Assembly: GCA_028599035.1 (NCBI GenBank) | Contig: JAQRMT010000069.1 | Coordinates: 1 to 7,707, forward strand | Source: Gammaproteobacteria bacterium | Lineage (GTDB): Bacteria; Pseudomonadota; Gammaproteobacteria; PS1; Pseudothioglobaceae | Direction: 5' to 3' | DNA: 7,707 nucleotides | Shown here: positions 1 to 6,222 of the stretch, piece by piece | How the letters are laid out: each line of letters opens with the position of its first letter | Numbering within the stretch: position 1 is the first letter of the stretch | The notes under the pieces: generated by a model | Databases searched by the model: none | Told to the model about the DNA's origin: nothing | Seen by the model: the letters and a program-made list of their open reading frames with translations, nothing else | Position numbers and translations under genes: made by a program

Positions 1-52
1 CGTGGTGAAGTCCTTGCCTTCTTTCCAGGGCAACGCGGGGAAGTGCTTGCTT

Positions 53-2488
53 TTAAATTCGGCAGAGTGGGGTGAGTGGGCAGTATTGGCAGGCTGTTTT
101 GTTGGGGAGGACGGCGGCGGCGCCGTTTTGAAAGTTTTTGCTGGTGGTTTCTAGGGTGGTTTTCCATGCGTTGGTTTGTTGTTGCCATTGTTGTGGGTCT
201 TGGTCTTTGAATAGCCCTTTGATGGCGACTTTATCGGCGTTGAGTTGGATGAAGGCGATGCCTTGGATTGGGTTAGTGATGGCGTAGATGGGGAGTTGTG
301 GTTGTTTGATAGCAGGGGCATTCCAGTGGCTAGTGGTGGGGTTGGAGATTTTATAATCAAAGATGATTTTGTTGCCGTTGTTGGTTTCGTCGAGTCTGTC
401 TAGGCGGGTGGTGAATGTTAGGCCTTTGATATTGGCAGTGATTTGTTGTTCAGTGGCGTGGACGGTGAAGGGGTCTCGTTGTTGGTCAGTGTGGATGAAT
501 TTATGTAGGATGGGGCGTAGTCTTTTTTTCTCATTTTGTTTAAAGGCGGAGGTTTTGTAGGGTTCTAGGGCTTGGGTGATTTTGTGTTGAATGAGGGTGT
601 CTAACTGTGCTTTACTAAGCGCTAATAGTGCGGTTTGTGTGGTGATTTGTTGGTAGAAATATTGCAGGGCGGCGTGGATGATTTTGCCTTGTTGTTTTCT
701 GTCTATACCGATGCGTGGCTGGTTGAAGGTTTGGGTGTTGAGGCGGTGGGCGAAGCCTTTGAAGGGGCAAGACATTTGGTCTTTTAAGGTGTTAACGCCG
801 TTGTGTATGTGCAAGTCGGACAGGGGGCAGGCGTGTTGGTCGGGCAGGGTGTGTTGTGCTGGGGCTTGGTAGTGGCGGGTAAGGGCGGGCAGTTGGTGGG
901 TGAATTGGCGTAAGGGGGAGGGGCGTTGTTCGGTGTTGAAGTGTGATTTGGCGTAGGAGCAGATGACTTCGCTGGAGAGGTTGATTAAGTTGTTAAGGGT
1001 GTCTTGTGCGTCTTTGGTGATTAGGGCAAAACTGGTGTGGGGGATTTGTTGGCGTTGGGCGATGGTGTGGGGGATGAATTTGGGGGTGTTGAGTGCCATG
1101 GGTAGGAAATCGTCGCTCATGCCTAAGACCCAGGCGGCATCAAAATATAGCCCTTCTGCCTCTAGGGAGCCGAGTATTTGGATGGGGGTGGGGGCGGATT
1201 GTGCTTGGAAGATGACTTGTGAGAGCCAGTGTTCTAAGTCGAGTAGGGCGGTTGTGGCAGTAACTTTTTTGTTTGTTTGTGCGAGTTGGTTAAGCCCTAG
1301 AAGAGCGTTTTGGGCTTTGTTGAAGAGTTGGTATTCGGTGCTGGAGAGGGTTCTGTCGGTGGCAAAGCCCCAATTTTGCAAGTGGGTGTTAAAGTTAATG
1401 AGCCATTGGTCGTGGGTTTGTTGTTTTGGGGTGGGTGGGTTGATGGCACTCAGCAGGGTTTGCAAATGGGGGGCGGTGTTTAGGTAGGGCACAAGGCGGG
1501 AGAAGGTGAATTGTGTTTGTGAAAAGGATAACACACGATTGACCAATAAGGCGCGTTCGGAGCGCTCTGCTTGGGCATGATGGAGGTAGGGCGAGGTGAT
1601 GACGGTGTTAAATAATTCGGTGTTGATGCGGTTGTTTGATAATTGTTGGCAGAATTTTAGTAGGGCAAGAAGATGGCGAATTAATGGGGTGTCGGTCAAG
1701 GGCAAGCCTAAGGATGTGTTGTAGGCTTTTTGTCCTGTTTCGGTGAGGGTATCGCTAAACACTTGGTCAAAAATGGATTTAATTTGATGGTGTTCGCTAC
1801 TGAGTGTGGGGCAAACAATAGCAATGTGATGGTGTGGGTGGCGTGTATGGTGTGCTTTTGCCCATTGGGCAGCGGATAAGATTTCATCAGCAGTTGTTTG
1901 GAAGGTCTTGTTGTTACTTTGGGTGTTTTTTTGCTGTGTTTCGAGCACTTGATGTCCGATTTTGTCGAATAATAAAGATTGTTGTGGGGTGAGGGTTTTG
2001 AAGCCGTAGAGGTGGGGCTTGGGCAGGGTGCTATGCTGGGTGATAACTAAGGCGGGCAAGTCGTTAATATCCAGCAGATTGTGGGTCAGTTTGGTTTGTT
2101 GATAATCTTGCAGCCAAGCGGCGAATAAATCGCAATTTGGATGGTGCGAGCTGGATAATTGTGCCAGCTCAATTAAATGTGCGTGGCAATAGTCGTTGTT
2201 TTTTATCACTTCATCGAGTAGGCGATTGTTGGTTTTTTGCCCGAGTTTGCGCATGGATTTTGCAATCAGGGTGCGAGATTCGATGTTGGAGATGAGGCGT
2301 TTTGATGTGTTGGGGGCGAGAGTGCGCCAGCTTTGTAATAGATATTGCTGCCAAGATAGGGCTTTGGGTAGGGCGCAGTTACCTTTTTGCAAATGCCAGG
2401 TGTTTTTAAAGGCTAATACTTGACGATTGTTGGCTAAGACGATGATATCATCTTGGCTGATTTTATCTAATTGAGCGTTAATCCACAT
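53..2488 (-). CDS. AddB-like PD-(D/E)XK nuclease, probable DNA repair protein with Fe-S cluster
   Basis: Predicted cytoplasmic DNA-repair nuclease of the family annotated as 'probable DNA repair protein', related to AddB/RecB nuclease subunits; 811 aa from ATG 2488. Seen in the sequence (ATG numbering): an N-terminal helicase-like region without a Walker A motif; the family hallmark LGSLEAEGLYFDAAWVLGM at about 439-457, resembling a UvrD-type helicase motif; then a C-terminal nuclease domain with G601-x3-H605, RLDRLD around D697, the DYK triad D711-Y712-K713, and QLPIY ending at Y735. Cys574 plus Cys800, Cys803 and Cys809 match the one-plus-three cysteine pattern that holds a 4Fe-4S cluster in AddB-type nucleases. 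By family precedent it would work with a UvrD-like helicase, which is not in the window. The start is uncertain: TTG at 2506 adds six residues and neither start has a clear Shine-Dalgarno. The ATG overlaps the engB end by 11 bp, which suggests translational coupling. The protein is rich in Gln, Thr, Asn and His. Family call is confident; the in vivo role is inferred. Confidence 0.85.
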   Translation of the reverse strand: MWINAQLDKISQDDIIVLANNRQVLAFKNTWHLQKGNCALPKALSWQQYLLQSWRTLAPNTSKRLISNIESRTLIAKSMRKLGQKTNNRLLDEVIKNNDYCHAHLIELAQLSSSHHPNCDLFAAWLQDYQQTKLTHNLLDINDLPALVITQHSTLPKPHLYGFKTLTPQQSLLFDKIGHQVLETQQKNTQSNNKTFQTTADEILSAAQWAKAHHTRHPHHHIAIVCPTLSSEHHQIKSIFDQVFSDTLTETGQKAYNTSLGLPLTDTPLIRHLLALLKFCQQLSNNRINTELFNTVITSPYLHHAQAERSERALLVNRVLSFSQTQFTFSRLVPYLNTAPHLQTLLSAINPPTPKQQTHDQWLINFNTHLQNWGFATDRTLSSTEYQLFNKAQNALLGLNQLAQTNKKVTATTALLDLEHWLSQVIFQAQSAPTPIQILGSLEAEGLYFDAAWVLGMSDDFLPMALNTPKFIPHTIAQRQQIPHTSFALITKDAQDTLNNLINLSSEVICSYAKSHFNTEQRPSPLRQFTHQLPALTRHYQAPAQHTLPDQHACPLSDLHIHNGVNTLKDQMSCPFKGFAHRLNTQTFNQPRIGIDRKQQGKIIHAALQYFYQQITTQTALLALSKAQLDTLIQHKITQALEPYKTSAFKQNEKKRLRPILHKFIHTDQQRDPFTVHATEQQITANIKGLTFTTRLDRLDETNNGNKIIFDYKISNPTTSHWNAPAIKQPQLPIYAITNPIQGIAFIQLNADKVAIKGLFKDQDPQQWQQQTNAWKTTLETTSKNFQNGAAAVLPNKTACQYCPLTPLCRI

Positions 2489-3077
2489 GGCCGAAGAAAG
2501 TATCAAGTCGGGTGCTTAGTGTGTCTAAGCCTTGTTTTTTGAGGCTGGAAAATAATTGCACTTGAACGAAAGGATGGGGCTTAATGGCGCTTTTAACTTT
2601 AAGCAGCGCGTTACTGGCAGCGCCTTTTTTGAGTTTGTCAGCTTTAGTGAGTAGTATTTGTGTGGGTAAATTCATACCAACACACCAATCTAGCATGGTT
2701 TGGTCAAATGGCGTGAGTGGGCGGCGCACATCCATGACTAAAACTGCGCCTGCTAGGCATTTTCGTTTAGCAAAATACTCGCCTATATCAAGGTGCCATT
2801 GTTTTTTAATGCGCTCTGGCACTTTGGCGTAGCCGTAGCCTGGCAAATCAACTAGGCGGCGGTTTTCATCAAGCTCAAAGAACACTAAATGCTGAGTTCT
2901 GCCAGGAGTGCGAGAGACTTTTGCCAGTTTTTTTTGCAAGGTAATAGTGTTGATGGCACTGGATTTCCCCGCATTAGAACGCCCAGCAAAAATTACCTCA
3001 TAACCTTGGTCTGTTGGACAGTCTTTGATTGATGGACAGGAGAGTAGAAATTTGGCTCGGTGATAAAAATTGTTCAT
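2478..3077 (-). CDS. engB: Ribosome biogenesis GTP-binding protein EngB (YihA/YsxC)
   Basis: Cytoplasmic TRAFAC-class GTPase of the YihA/YsxC/EngB family, needed for assembly of the large ribosomal subunit. The 199-aa length is typical. The G motifs are complete: G1 GRSNAGKSS at 32-40, G2 region SRTPGRTQ at 55-62, G3 DLPG at 77-80 followed by the family-typical YGYAKV, G4 TKAD at 144-147, and G5 SSLK at 177-180. The start is ATG at 3077; no strong Shine-Dalgarno precedes it. It is divergent from the cytochrome genes, with only 76 bp between start codons, so the promoters must lie close together or overlap. The downstream nuclease gene begins inside its last codons, so the two are probably cotranscribed. 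Adjacency of engB to a cytochrome c4 gene is common in gamma- and betaproteobacteria and supports the call. Confidence 0.96.
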   Translation of the reverse strand: MNNFYHRAKFLLSCPSIKDCPTDQGYEVIFAGRSNAGKSSAINTITLQKKLAKVSRTPGRTQHLVFFELDENRRLVDLPGYGYAKVPERIKKQWHLDIGEYFAKRKCLAGAVLVMDVRRPLTPFDQTMLDWCVGMNLPTQILLTKADKLKKGAASNALLKVKSAIKPHPFVQVQLFSSLKKQGLDTLSTRLDTFFGHVD

Positions 3078-3098
3078 TAGGTTTAATAAAGGTATAAT
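3070..3098 (+). promoter_or_regulatory. Candidate sigma-70 promoter for the cytochrome genes
   Basis: A perfect TATAAT at 3093-3098 lies 17 bp downstream of TTGTTC (3070-3075), which overlaps the engB start codon. Transcription would begin near 3105, giving a leader of about 49 nt. An alternative promoter is TTGGTA (3105-3110), 17 bp, TATATT (3128-3133). It matches the consensus slightly better overall but leaves a leader of only about 14 nt. The sequence alone does not choose between them. Confidence 0.5.
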
Positions 3099-3123
3099 TT
3101 GCGTTTGGTAATTTTAGGTTGCC

Positions 3124-3129
3124 ATTATA
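3124..3129 (-). promoter_or_regulatory. Possible -10 box for engB
   Basis: Read on the minus strand this is TATAAT, placed about 47 bp upstream of the engB ATG. No convincing -35 is visible at 17 bp. It overlaps the candidate plus-strand promoters, so engB and the cytochrome genes may compete for RNA polymerase. This is a weak call based on one hexamer. Confidence 0.25.
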
Positions 3130-3142
3130 TATTTTTAAAAAT

Positions 3143-3148
3143 AAGGAG
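3143..3148 (+). promoter_or_regulatory. Ribosome binding site of the monohaem cytochrome gene
   Basis: AAGGAG, 5 nt before ATG 3154. It is the strongest Shine-Dalgarno in the window and fixes the start of this short reading frame. Confidence 0.85.
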
Positions 3149-3153
3149 ATAGT

Positions 3154-3453
3154 ATGTTTTCAACAAGTAAAAAAGTTTTAGTAGTGGCGGCGACAGTTAT
3201 GTCAATGGGTTCTTTGGTTCAAGCAGATGGCAGTGCGGCGTATGCTGCTGGTGGTTGTGCGGGTTGTCATGGCGCTACAGGCAAATCAGCAATTCCTATG
3301 TATCCTAGCCTTAATGGACAAAACGCAGCTTATACAGTTAAGCAACTTAAAGACTTTCAATCTGGTGTGCGTAAAGATGCCACTATGAACGCAATGGCAG
3401 CAATGGTTGCTGGTAAAGAACAAGCGATTGCAGACTGGTTAGCTAAACAGTAA
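3154..3453 (+). CDS. Small periplasmic monohaem cytochrome c (c553-like)
   Basis: Exported class I cytochrome c, 99 aa, expected to carry electrons in the periplasm. The N-terminus is a Sec signal peptide: Lys6-Lys7, a hydrophobic stretch to about residue 22, and a likely cleavage after VQA at 24, leaving a mature protein of about 75 residues. The single haem-binding motif is C35-A-G-C38-H39, so His39 is the fifth ligand. Met78, Met81 or Met84 in a Met-rich segment supplies the sixth; Met78 sits where c4/c553 proteins usually place it. The PSLNGQNAAYTVKQLKDF segment is characteristic of the c553/c4 group. It resembles one half of the downstream dihaem cytochrome, so the two probably share ancestry or a redox partner. 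A terminator follows directly. Its physiological partner cannot be read from the sequence. Confidence 0.92.
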   Translation: MFSTSKKVLVVAATVMSMGSLVQADGSAAYAAGGCAGCHGATGKSAIPMYPSLNGQNAAYTVKQLKDFQSGVRKDATMNAMAAMVAGKEQAIADWLAKQ

Positions 3454-3483
3454 TAGAATTTAAGCAGTAAATTCTATATTACG

Positions 3484-3521
3484 ATAAGCCGATATTAAGT
3501 ATAATGTCGGCTTATTTTTTT
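3484..3521 (+). terminator. Rho-independent terminator after the monohaem cytochrome gene
   Basis: A 14-bp stem (arms 3484-3497 and 3502-3515, one G-U pair) with the 4-nt loop AGTA is followed by a T run to 3521. The 5' arm is ATAAGCCGATATTA. The hairpin lies only 18 bp before the next start codon, so it may partly insulate the two cytochrome genes or set their expression ratio. Confidence 0.85.
3500..3505 (+). promoter_or_regulatory. Candidate -10 box for the cytochrome c4 gene, inside the terminator hairpin
   Basis: A perfect TATAAT spans the hairpin loop and the start of its 3' arm. Initiation would fall near 3512, giving a leader of about 28 nt that lacks the 5' arm and so cannot form the hairpin. 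The -35 is poor: ATTACG at 16 bp spacing matches 3 of 6 positions. The c4 gene has no other room for a promoter after the terminator. This is inference from spacing and one hexamer. Confidence 0.35.
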
Positions 3522-3539
3522 GCAAAAAAGGAAATCCTT

Positions 3540-4178
3540 ATGAACAGATTAGCATTGATTTTTACGACGGCATTGGTCTTAGTTTCAACACACACTTTTG
3601 CTGCAGGCGATATAGCTAAGGGCAAAATTAAGTCGGTTACTTGTACTGGTTGTCATGGCGTTGATGGCAATGCACCCGTACCTGCTTTTCCAAAATTAGC
3701 AGGGCAAAACGAAAACTATTTATTGAAGCAATTGAAAGAATTTAAGTCTAAATCTCGTGTTGATACCATGATGGCAGGCATAGTTGCCCCATTGACAGAA
3801 GCAGATATGGCTAATTTGGCGGCCTATTATGCCTCTCAAAAAGTCTCTAAAGGCGTGAGTGCGTCAGGTGCTTTGTTTGTATTGGGTCAGAAAATTTATC
3901 GTGGCGGCAAAAAGGCAACAGATGTTACTGCTTGTATTGCTTGTCATGGGCCAAAAGGCAAAGGCATTCCATCAGCAGGCTTCCCTGCGTTGGCATCACA
4001 ACATGCAATGTATATATCCAAACAACTTAAGCTATTTCGCCAATATTCAATTAATCTACAAACAGGCGAGCACAAGCCTAATAGAACCAATGACTACGAG
4101 GGCATGATGATTAACTTTACCAAAAATTTAACCAATCAGGAAATTGATGCGGTTGCCGCTTATATTTCTGGTTTGTAA
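3540..4178 (+). CDS. Dihaem cytochrome c4
   Basis: Periplasmic dihaem electron carrier of the cytochrome c4 family, which in other bacteria feeds electrons to terminal oxidases. The protein has 212 aa, about 190 after processing, as expected. The signal peptide runs to about residue 21 (cleavage near TFA-AGD). Domain 1 has C35-T-G-C38-H39 with Met77/Met78 as sixth-ligand candidates; domain 2 has C132-I-A-C135-H136 with Met189/Met190. Each half also carries the family's FPxLAxQ-type segment followed by YxxKQLKxF (around 50-68 and 149-166). The start is ATG 3540, preceded by AAGGA at 3528-3532 with 7-nt spacing. An in-frame ATG at 3504 lies inside the terminator stem and would put non-signal residues before the signal peptide, so it is rejected. 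The gene follows a related monohaem cytochrome and sits near divergent engB, a recurrent neighbour of c4 genes. Confidence 0.94.
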   Translation: MNRLALIFTTALVLVSTHTFAAGDIAKGKIKSVTCTGCHGVDGNAPVPAFPKLAGQNENYLLKQLKEFKSKSRVDTMMAGIVAPLTEADMANLAAYYASQKVSKGVSASGALFVLGQKIYRGGKKATDVTACIACHGPKGKGIPSAGFPALASQHAMYISKQLKLFRQYSINLQTGEHKPNRTNDYEGMMINFTKNLTNQEIDAVAAYISGL

Positions 4179-4199
4179 AGTAAAACGGTTTTAAAGTTT

Positions 4200-4226
4200 A
4201 AAAGGCAGCATTGGTTGCCTTTTTTA
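4200..4226 (+). terminator. Rho-independent terminator after cytochrome c4
   Basis: Arms AAAAGGCAGC (4200-4209) and GTTGCCTTTT (4214-4223) form a 10-bp stem with one G-U pair and the 4-nt loop ATTG. The T run continues to 4225. It closes the cytochrome unit 22 bp after the c4 stop and separates it from the tig operon. Confidence 0.85.
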
Positions 4227-4255
4227 TTGCACAGGAAAAATGCTATGCTATCAGG

Positions 4256-4261
4256 TATAAT
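4256..4261 (+). promoter_or_regulatory. Candidate -10 box of the tig-clpP-clpX operon
   Basis: A perfect TATAAT lies 37 bp before the tig ATG, just after the c4 terminator. Predicted start near 4268 gives a leader of about 31 nt beginning in a T tract. No good -35 lies at 16-18 bp; TTGCAC at 4227-4232 is 23 bp away, which is too far. The tig Shine-Dalgarno is also weak (GGA at 4285-4287). No heat-shock sigma-32 promoter was recognised. Confidence 0.45.
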
Positions 4262-4298
4262 TTATTTTTTTTTAAGCACTAATCGGATTTAATAACAA

Positions 4299-5594
4299 AT
4301 GAAAACTTCCCTAGAAACATTAGACGGTCTAAAAAGATCATTAACAGTTGAATTGCCTATTGAGGCTTTCAAGATAACAACGGATAAAATTCTGAAAAAA
4401 ATGGCTTCTCAAGTAAATATTGATGGCTTTAGAAAAGGTAAAGTGCCGATGTCTATTATGCGTAAGCAATTTGGCAATCATGCTAATTCAGATGCGGTTA
4501 ATGAGCTTGTTGATGACACTTTGCTTGATGCATTGACAGAGGTAAAAGTAACGCCCGCCTCACGACCTAGCATTACAAAAATTGATGCAGAAGGCGAAAA
4601 AGACTTTTCTTACACGGTGGAATTTGAAGTTTATCCAGAAATTAAAGTGGCTGATTTTTCTAAGTTAAAAGTTGAGCAAACGCAAGTCGAAATCACCAAA
4701 GCGGATGAAGAAAGAACCTTGAAAGGGCTAACTGAGCAATCAACTGAATACAAGGCAGTTAAACGCAAGTCTAGCGATGGCGACCAAGTAACGATTGATT
4801 TTAAAGGCATGATTGATGGCGAAGTATTTGAAGGTGGTGTTGCCAAAGATTTCAAAATTATATTGGGCAAAGGCTCAATGATTGCAGGTTTTGAAGATGG
4901 ACTTAAAGGCATTGCCGCTGGAAAATCAACCAGTTTGGATTTAACTTTTCCAAAAGACTACCACGCTCCTCAATTAGCGGGCAAGGCTGTGGTTTTTGAA
5001 GTCGAAGTTACCGAAGTAGGCGAACCTACGGCACCCAAACTAGATGATGAGTTTGCTAAGAAATTTGGCGAAAAAGACATGGACGCTTTGCAAGAGAGTA
5101 TGAAAAAGCAAATGCGTGTTGAGGTTGATAATCGCTTAACCAATCAAAATAAAGACGATTTGTTTAGTGCGTTGTTAGCGGCAAACGATTTTGAAGTGCC
5201 GCAAGAAAGTATTAATAATGAGGCACAAAGCCTATTGCAAGAGACGAAACAACGCCTACAGCAACAAGGTATGCCTGCTCAGGACAATATGCCGGCTGCC
5301 ACTTTTAATCCCGAAGCGGAACGCCGTGTTAAGCTAGGTTTGTTGGTTAATCAGATTTCTAGCGAGAATAAATTTAATGCTAGCAAAGAACAAATTGATG
5401 AAAAACTTCAAGAAATGGCACAAACATACGGTGAAAACTCTCAACAAATGTTGGATTATTATAATGCAGACCCTGCTAGACTAGCAACGATTGAGTTGAT
5501 TGTGGTAGAGCAAATGGTGCAAGATTTGATTTTAAAGAGTGCAAAAGTTACTGTCAATAAAAAAGACTTTCAAGCAGTGACTCAACAGCAATAG
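4299..5594 (+). CDS. tig: Trigger factor (ribosome-associated chaperone and peptidyl-prolyl isomerase)
   Basis: Binds the ribosome at the nascent-chain exit, shields emerging polypeptides and catalyses prolyl isomerisation. The length, 431 aa, is essentially that of the E. coli protein. The N-terminal ribosome-binding domain has the signature GFRKGKVP at 43-50. The FKBP-type isomerase domain is at about 160-240, with VTIDFKGMIDGEVFEGG and the GSMIAGFEDGL segment. The rest is the helical substrate-binding C-terminal domain, Gln-rich near 310-330 and at the very end. It is the first gene of a tig-clpP-clpX cluster, an order conserved in many bacteria that groups folding of new proteins with proteolysis. 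The stop codon is 1 bp from the clpP start. No abnormality seen. Confidence 0.97.
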   Translation: MKTSLETLDGLKRSLTVELPIEAFKITTDKILKKMASQVNIDGFRKGKVPMSIMRKQFGNHANSDAVNELVDDTLLDALTEVKVTPASRPSITKIDAEGEKDFSYTVEFEVYPEIKVADFSKLKVEQTQVEITKADEERTLKGLTEQSTEYKAVKRKSSDGDQVTIDFKGMIDGEVFEGGVAKDFKIILGKGSMIAGFEDGLKGIAAGKSTSLDLTFPKDYHAPQLAGKAVVFEVEVTEVGEPTAPKLDDEFAKKFGEKDMDALQESMKKQMRVEVDNRLTNQNKDDLFSALLAANDFEVPQESINNEAQSLLQETKQRLQQQGMPAQDNMPAATFNPEAERRVKLGLLVNQISSENKFNASKEQIDEKLQEMAQTYGENSQQMLDYYNADPARLATIELIVVEQMVQDLILKSAKVTVNKKDFQAVTQQQ

Positions 5595-5595
5595 A

Positions 5596-6192
5596 ATGAG
5601 CATCCAAAATCTAAATCAAGTCCCAATGGTGGTAGAGCAATCTGCCCGTGGTGAGCGAGCCTACGACATTTATTCACGCCTTTTAAAAGAACGCGTTATT
5701 TTTATGGTCGGCCCTGTTGAAGACTATATGGCGAATGTCATTGTTGCACAGATGTTGTTTTTAGAATCTGAAAATCCTGACAAGGACATTCACTTATATA
5801 TCAATTCTCCAGGTGGTTCAGTCTCCGCAGGCTTGGCAATTTATGACACTATGCAGTTTATCAAGCCTGATATTTCGACCTTGTGCATTGGTCAAGCGGC
5901 AAGTATGGGGGCGTTATTATTAACTGCTGGCGCTAAAAATAAACGATTTGCACTGCCTAACGCCAGATGTATGATTCATCAGCCGTTGGGTGGGTTTTCT
6001 GGTCAAGCCAGCGACATTGATATTCATGCGCAAGAAATTCTCAAGGTAAGAGAAAAACTCAATAATATCCTTAAGCTACATACCGGTCGCACCATCAAAA
6101 CTATCCAAAAAGACACAGATAGAGACAACTTTATGTCGGCTGACGAAGCGGCTAAATACGGCTTGATTGACAAAGTGTTGACACAGCGTTAG
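5596..6192 (+). CDS. clpP: ATP-dependent Clp protease proteolytic subunit ClpP
   Basis: Serine peptidase that forms the tetradecameric chamber of ClpXP/ClpAP and degrades unfolded substrates delivered by the ATPase ring; 198 aa. The catalytic triad is intact: Ser103 in GQAASMGA, His128 in MIHQPLGG and Asp177 in DTDRDNFM. The spacing of 25 and 49 residues equals that in E. coli ClpP. Alignment of VPMVVEQ with the E. coli mature N-terminus leaves a propeptide of only about six residues (MSIQNL), shorter than in E. coli. The start at 5596 follows the tig stop after one base and has no visible Shine-Dalgarno, so translation is probably coupled to tig. The second Met (residue 11) is too far into the conserved N-terminal loop to be the start. 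Confidence 0.97.
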   Translation: MSIQNLNQVPMVVEQSARGERAYDIYSRLLKERVIFMVGPVEDYMANVIVAQMLFLESENPDKDIHLYINSPGGSVSAGLAIYDTMQFIKPDISTLCIGQAASMGALLLTAGAKNKRFALPNARCMIHQPLGGFSGQASDIDIHAQEILKVREKLNNILKLHTGRTIKTIQKDTDRDNFMSADEAAKYGLIDKVLTQR

Positions 6193-6210
6193 ACCCTATT
6201 TTATTCAGTA

Positions 6211-6214
6211 AAGG
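6211..6214 (+). promoter_or_regulatory. Ribosome binding site of clpX
   Basis: AAGG, 8 nt before ATG 6223, in the 30-bp clpP-clpX gap. The gap contains no hairpin or promoter-like sequence, so clpX is read as part of the operon. Confidence 0.5.
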
Positions 6215-6222
6215 CTAAGTTA

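Noticed and set aside
53..100. Possible frameshift at the C-terminus of the nuclease gene
   Set aside because: The frame ends just after the third clustered cysteine (CPLTPLCRI), the natural end in Fe-S nucleases of this type. The open frame beyond shows no recognisable continuation.
963..1487. Plus-strand open frame of 174 codons inside the nuclease gene
   Set aside because: It is antisense to a protein with clear nuclease motifs. Its Trp/Ser/Arg/Cys-rich composition is what the complement of Gln/Thr/Pro codons gives, and it has no recognisable domain.
3504..3539. Upstream in-frame ATG for cytochrome c4 (12 extra residues)
   Set aside because: It lies inside the terminator stem, has no ribosome site and would displace the signal peptide from the N-terminus. 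ATG 3540 has AAGGA at good spacing and a normal signal peptide.
4631..4912. Minus-strand open frame of 93 codons inside tig
   Set aside because: It lies opposite the FKBP domain of trigger factor. Its Ser/Pro-rich composition is a shadow of the sense codons.
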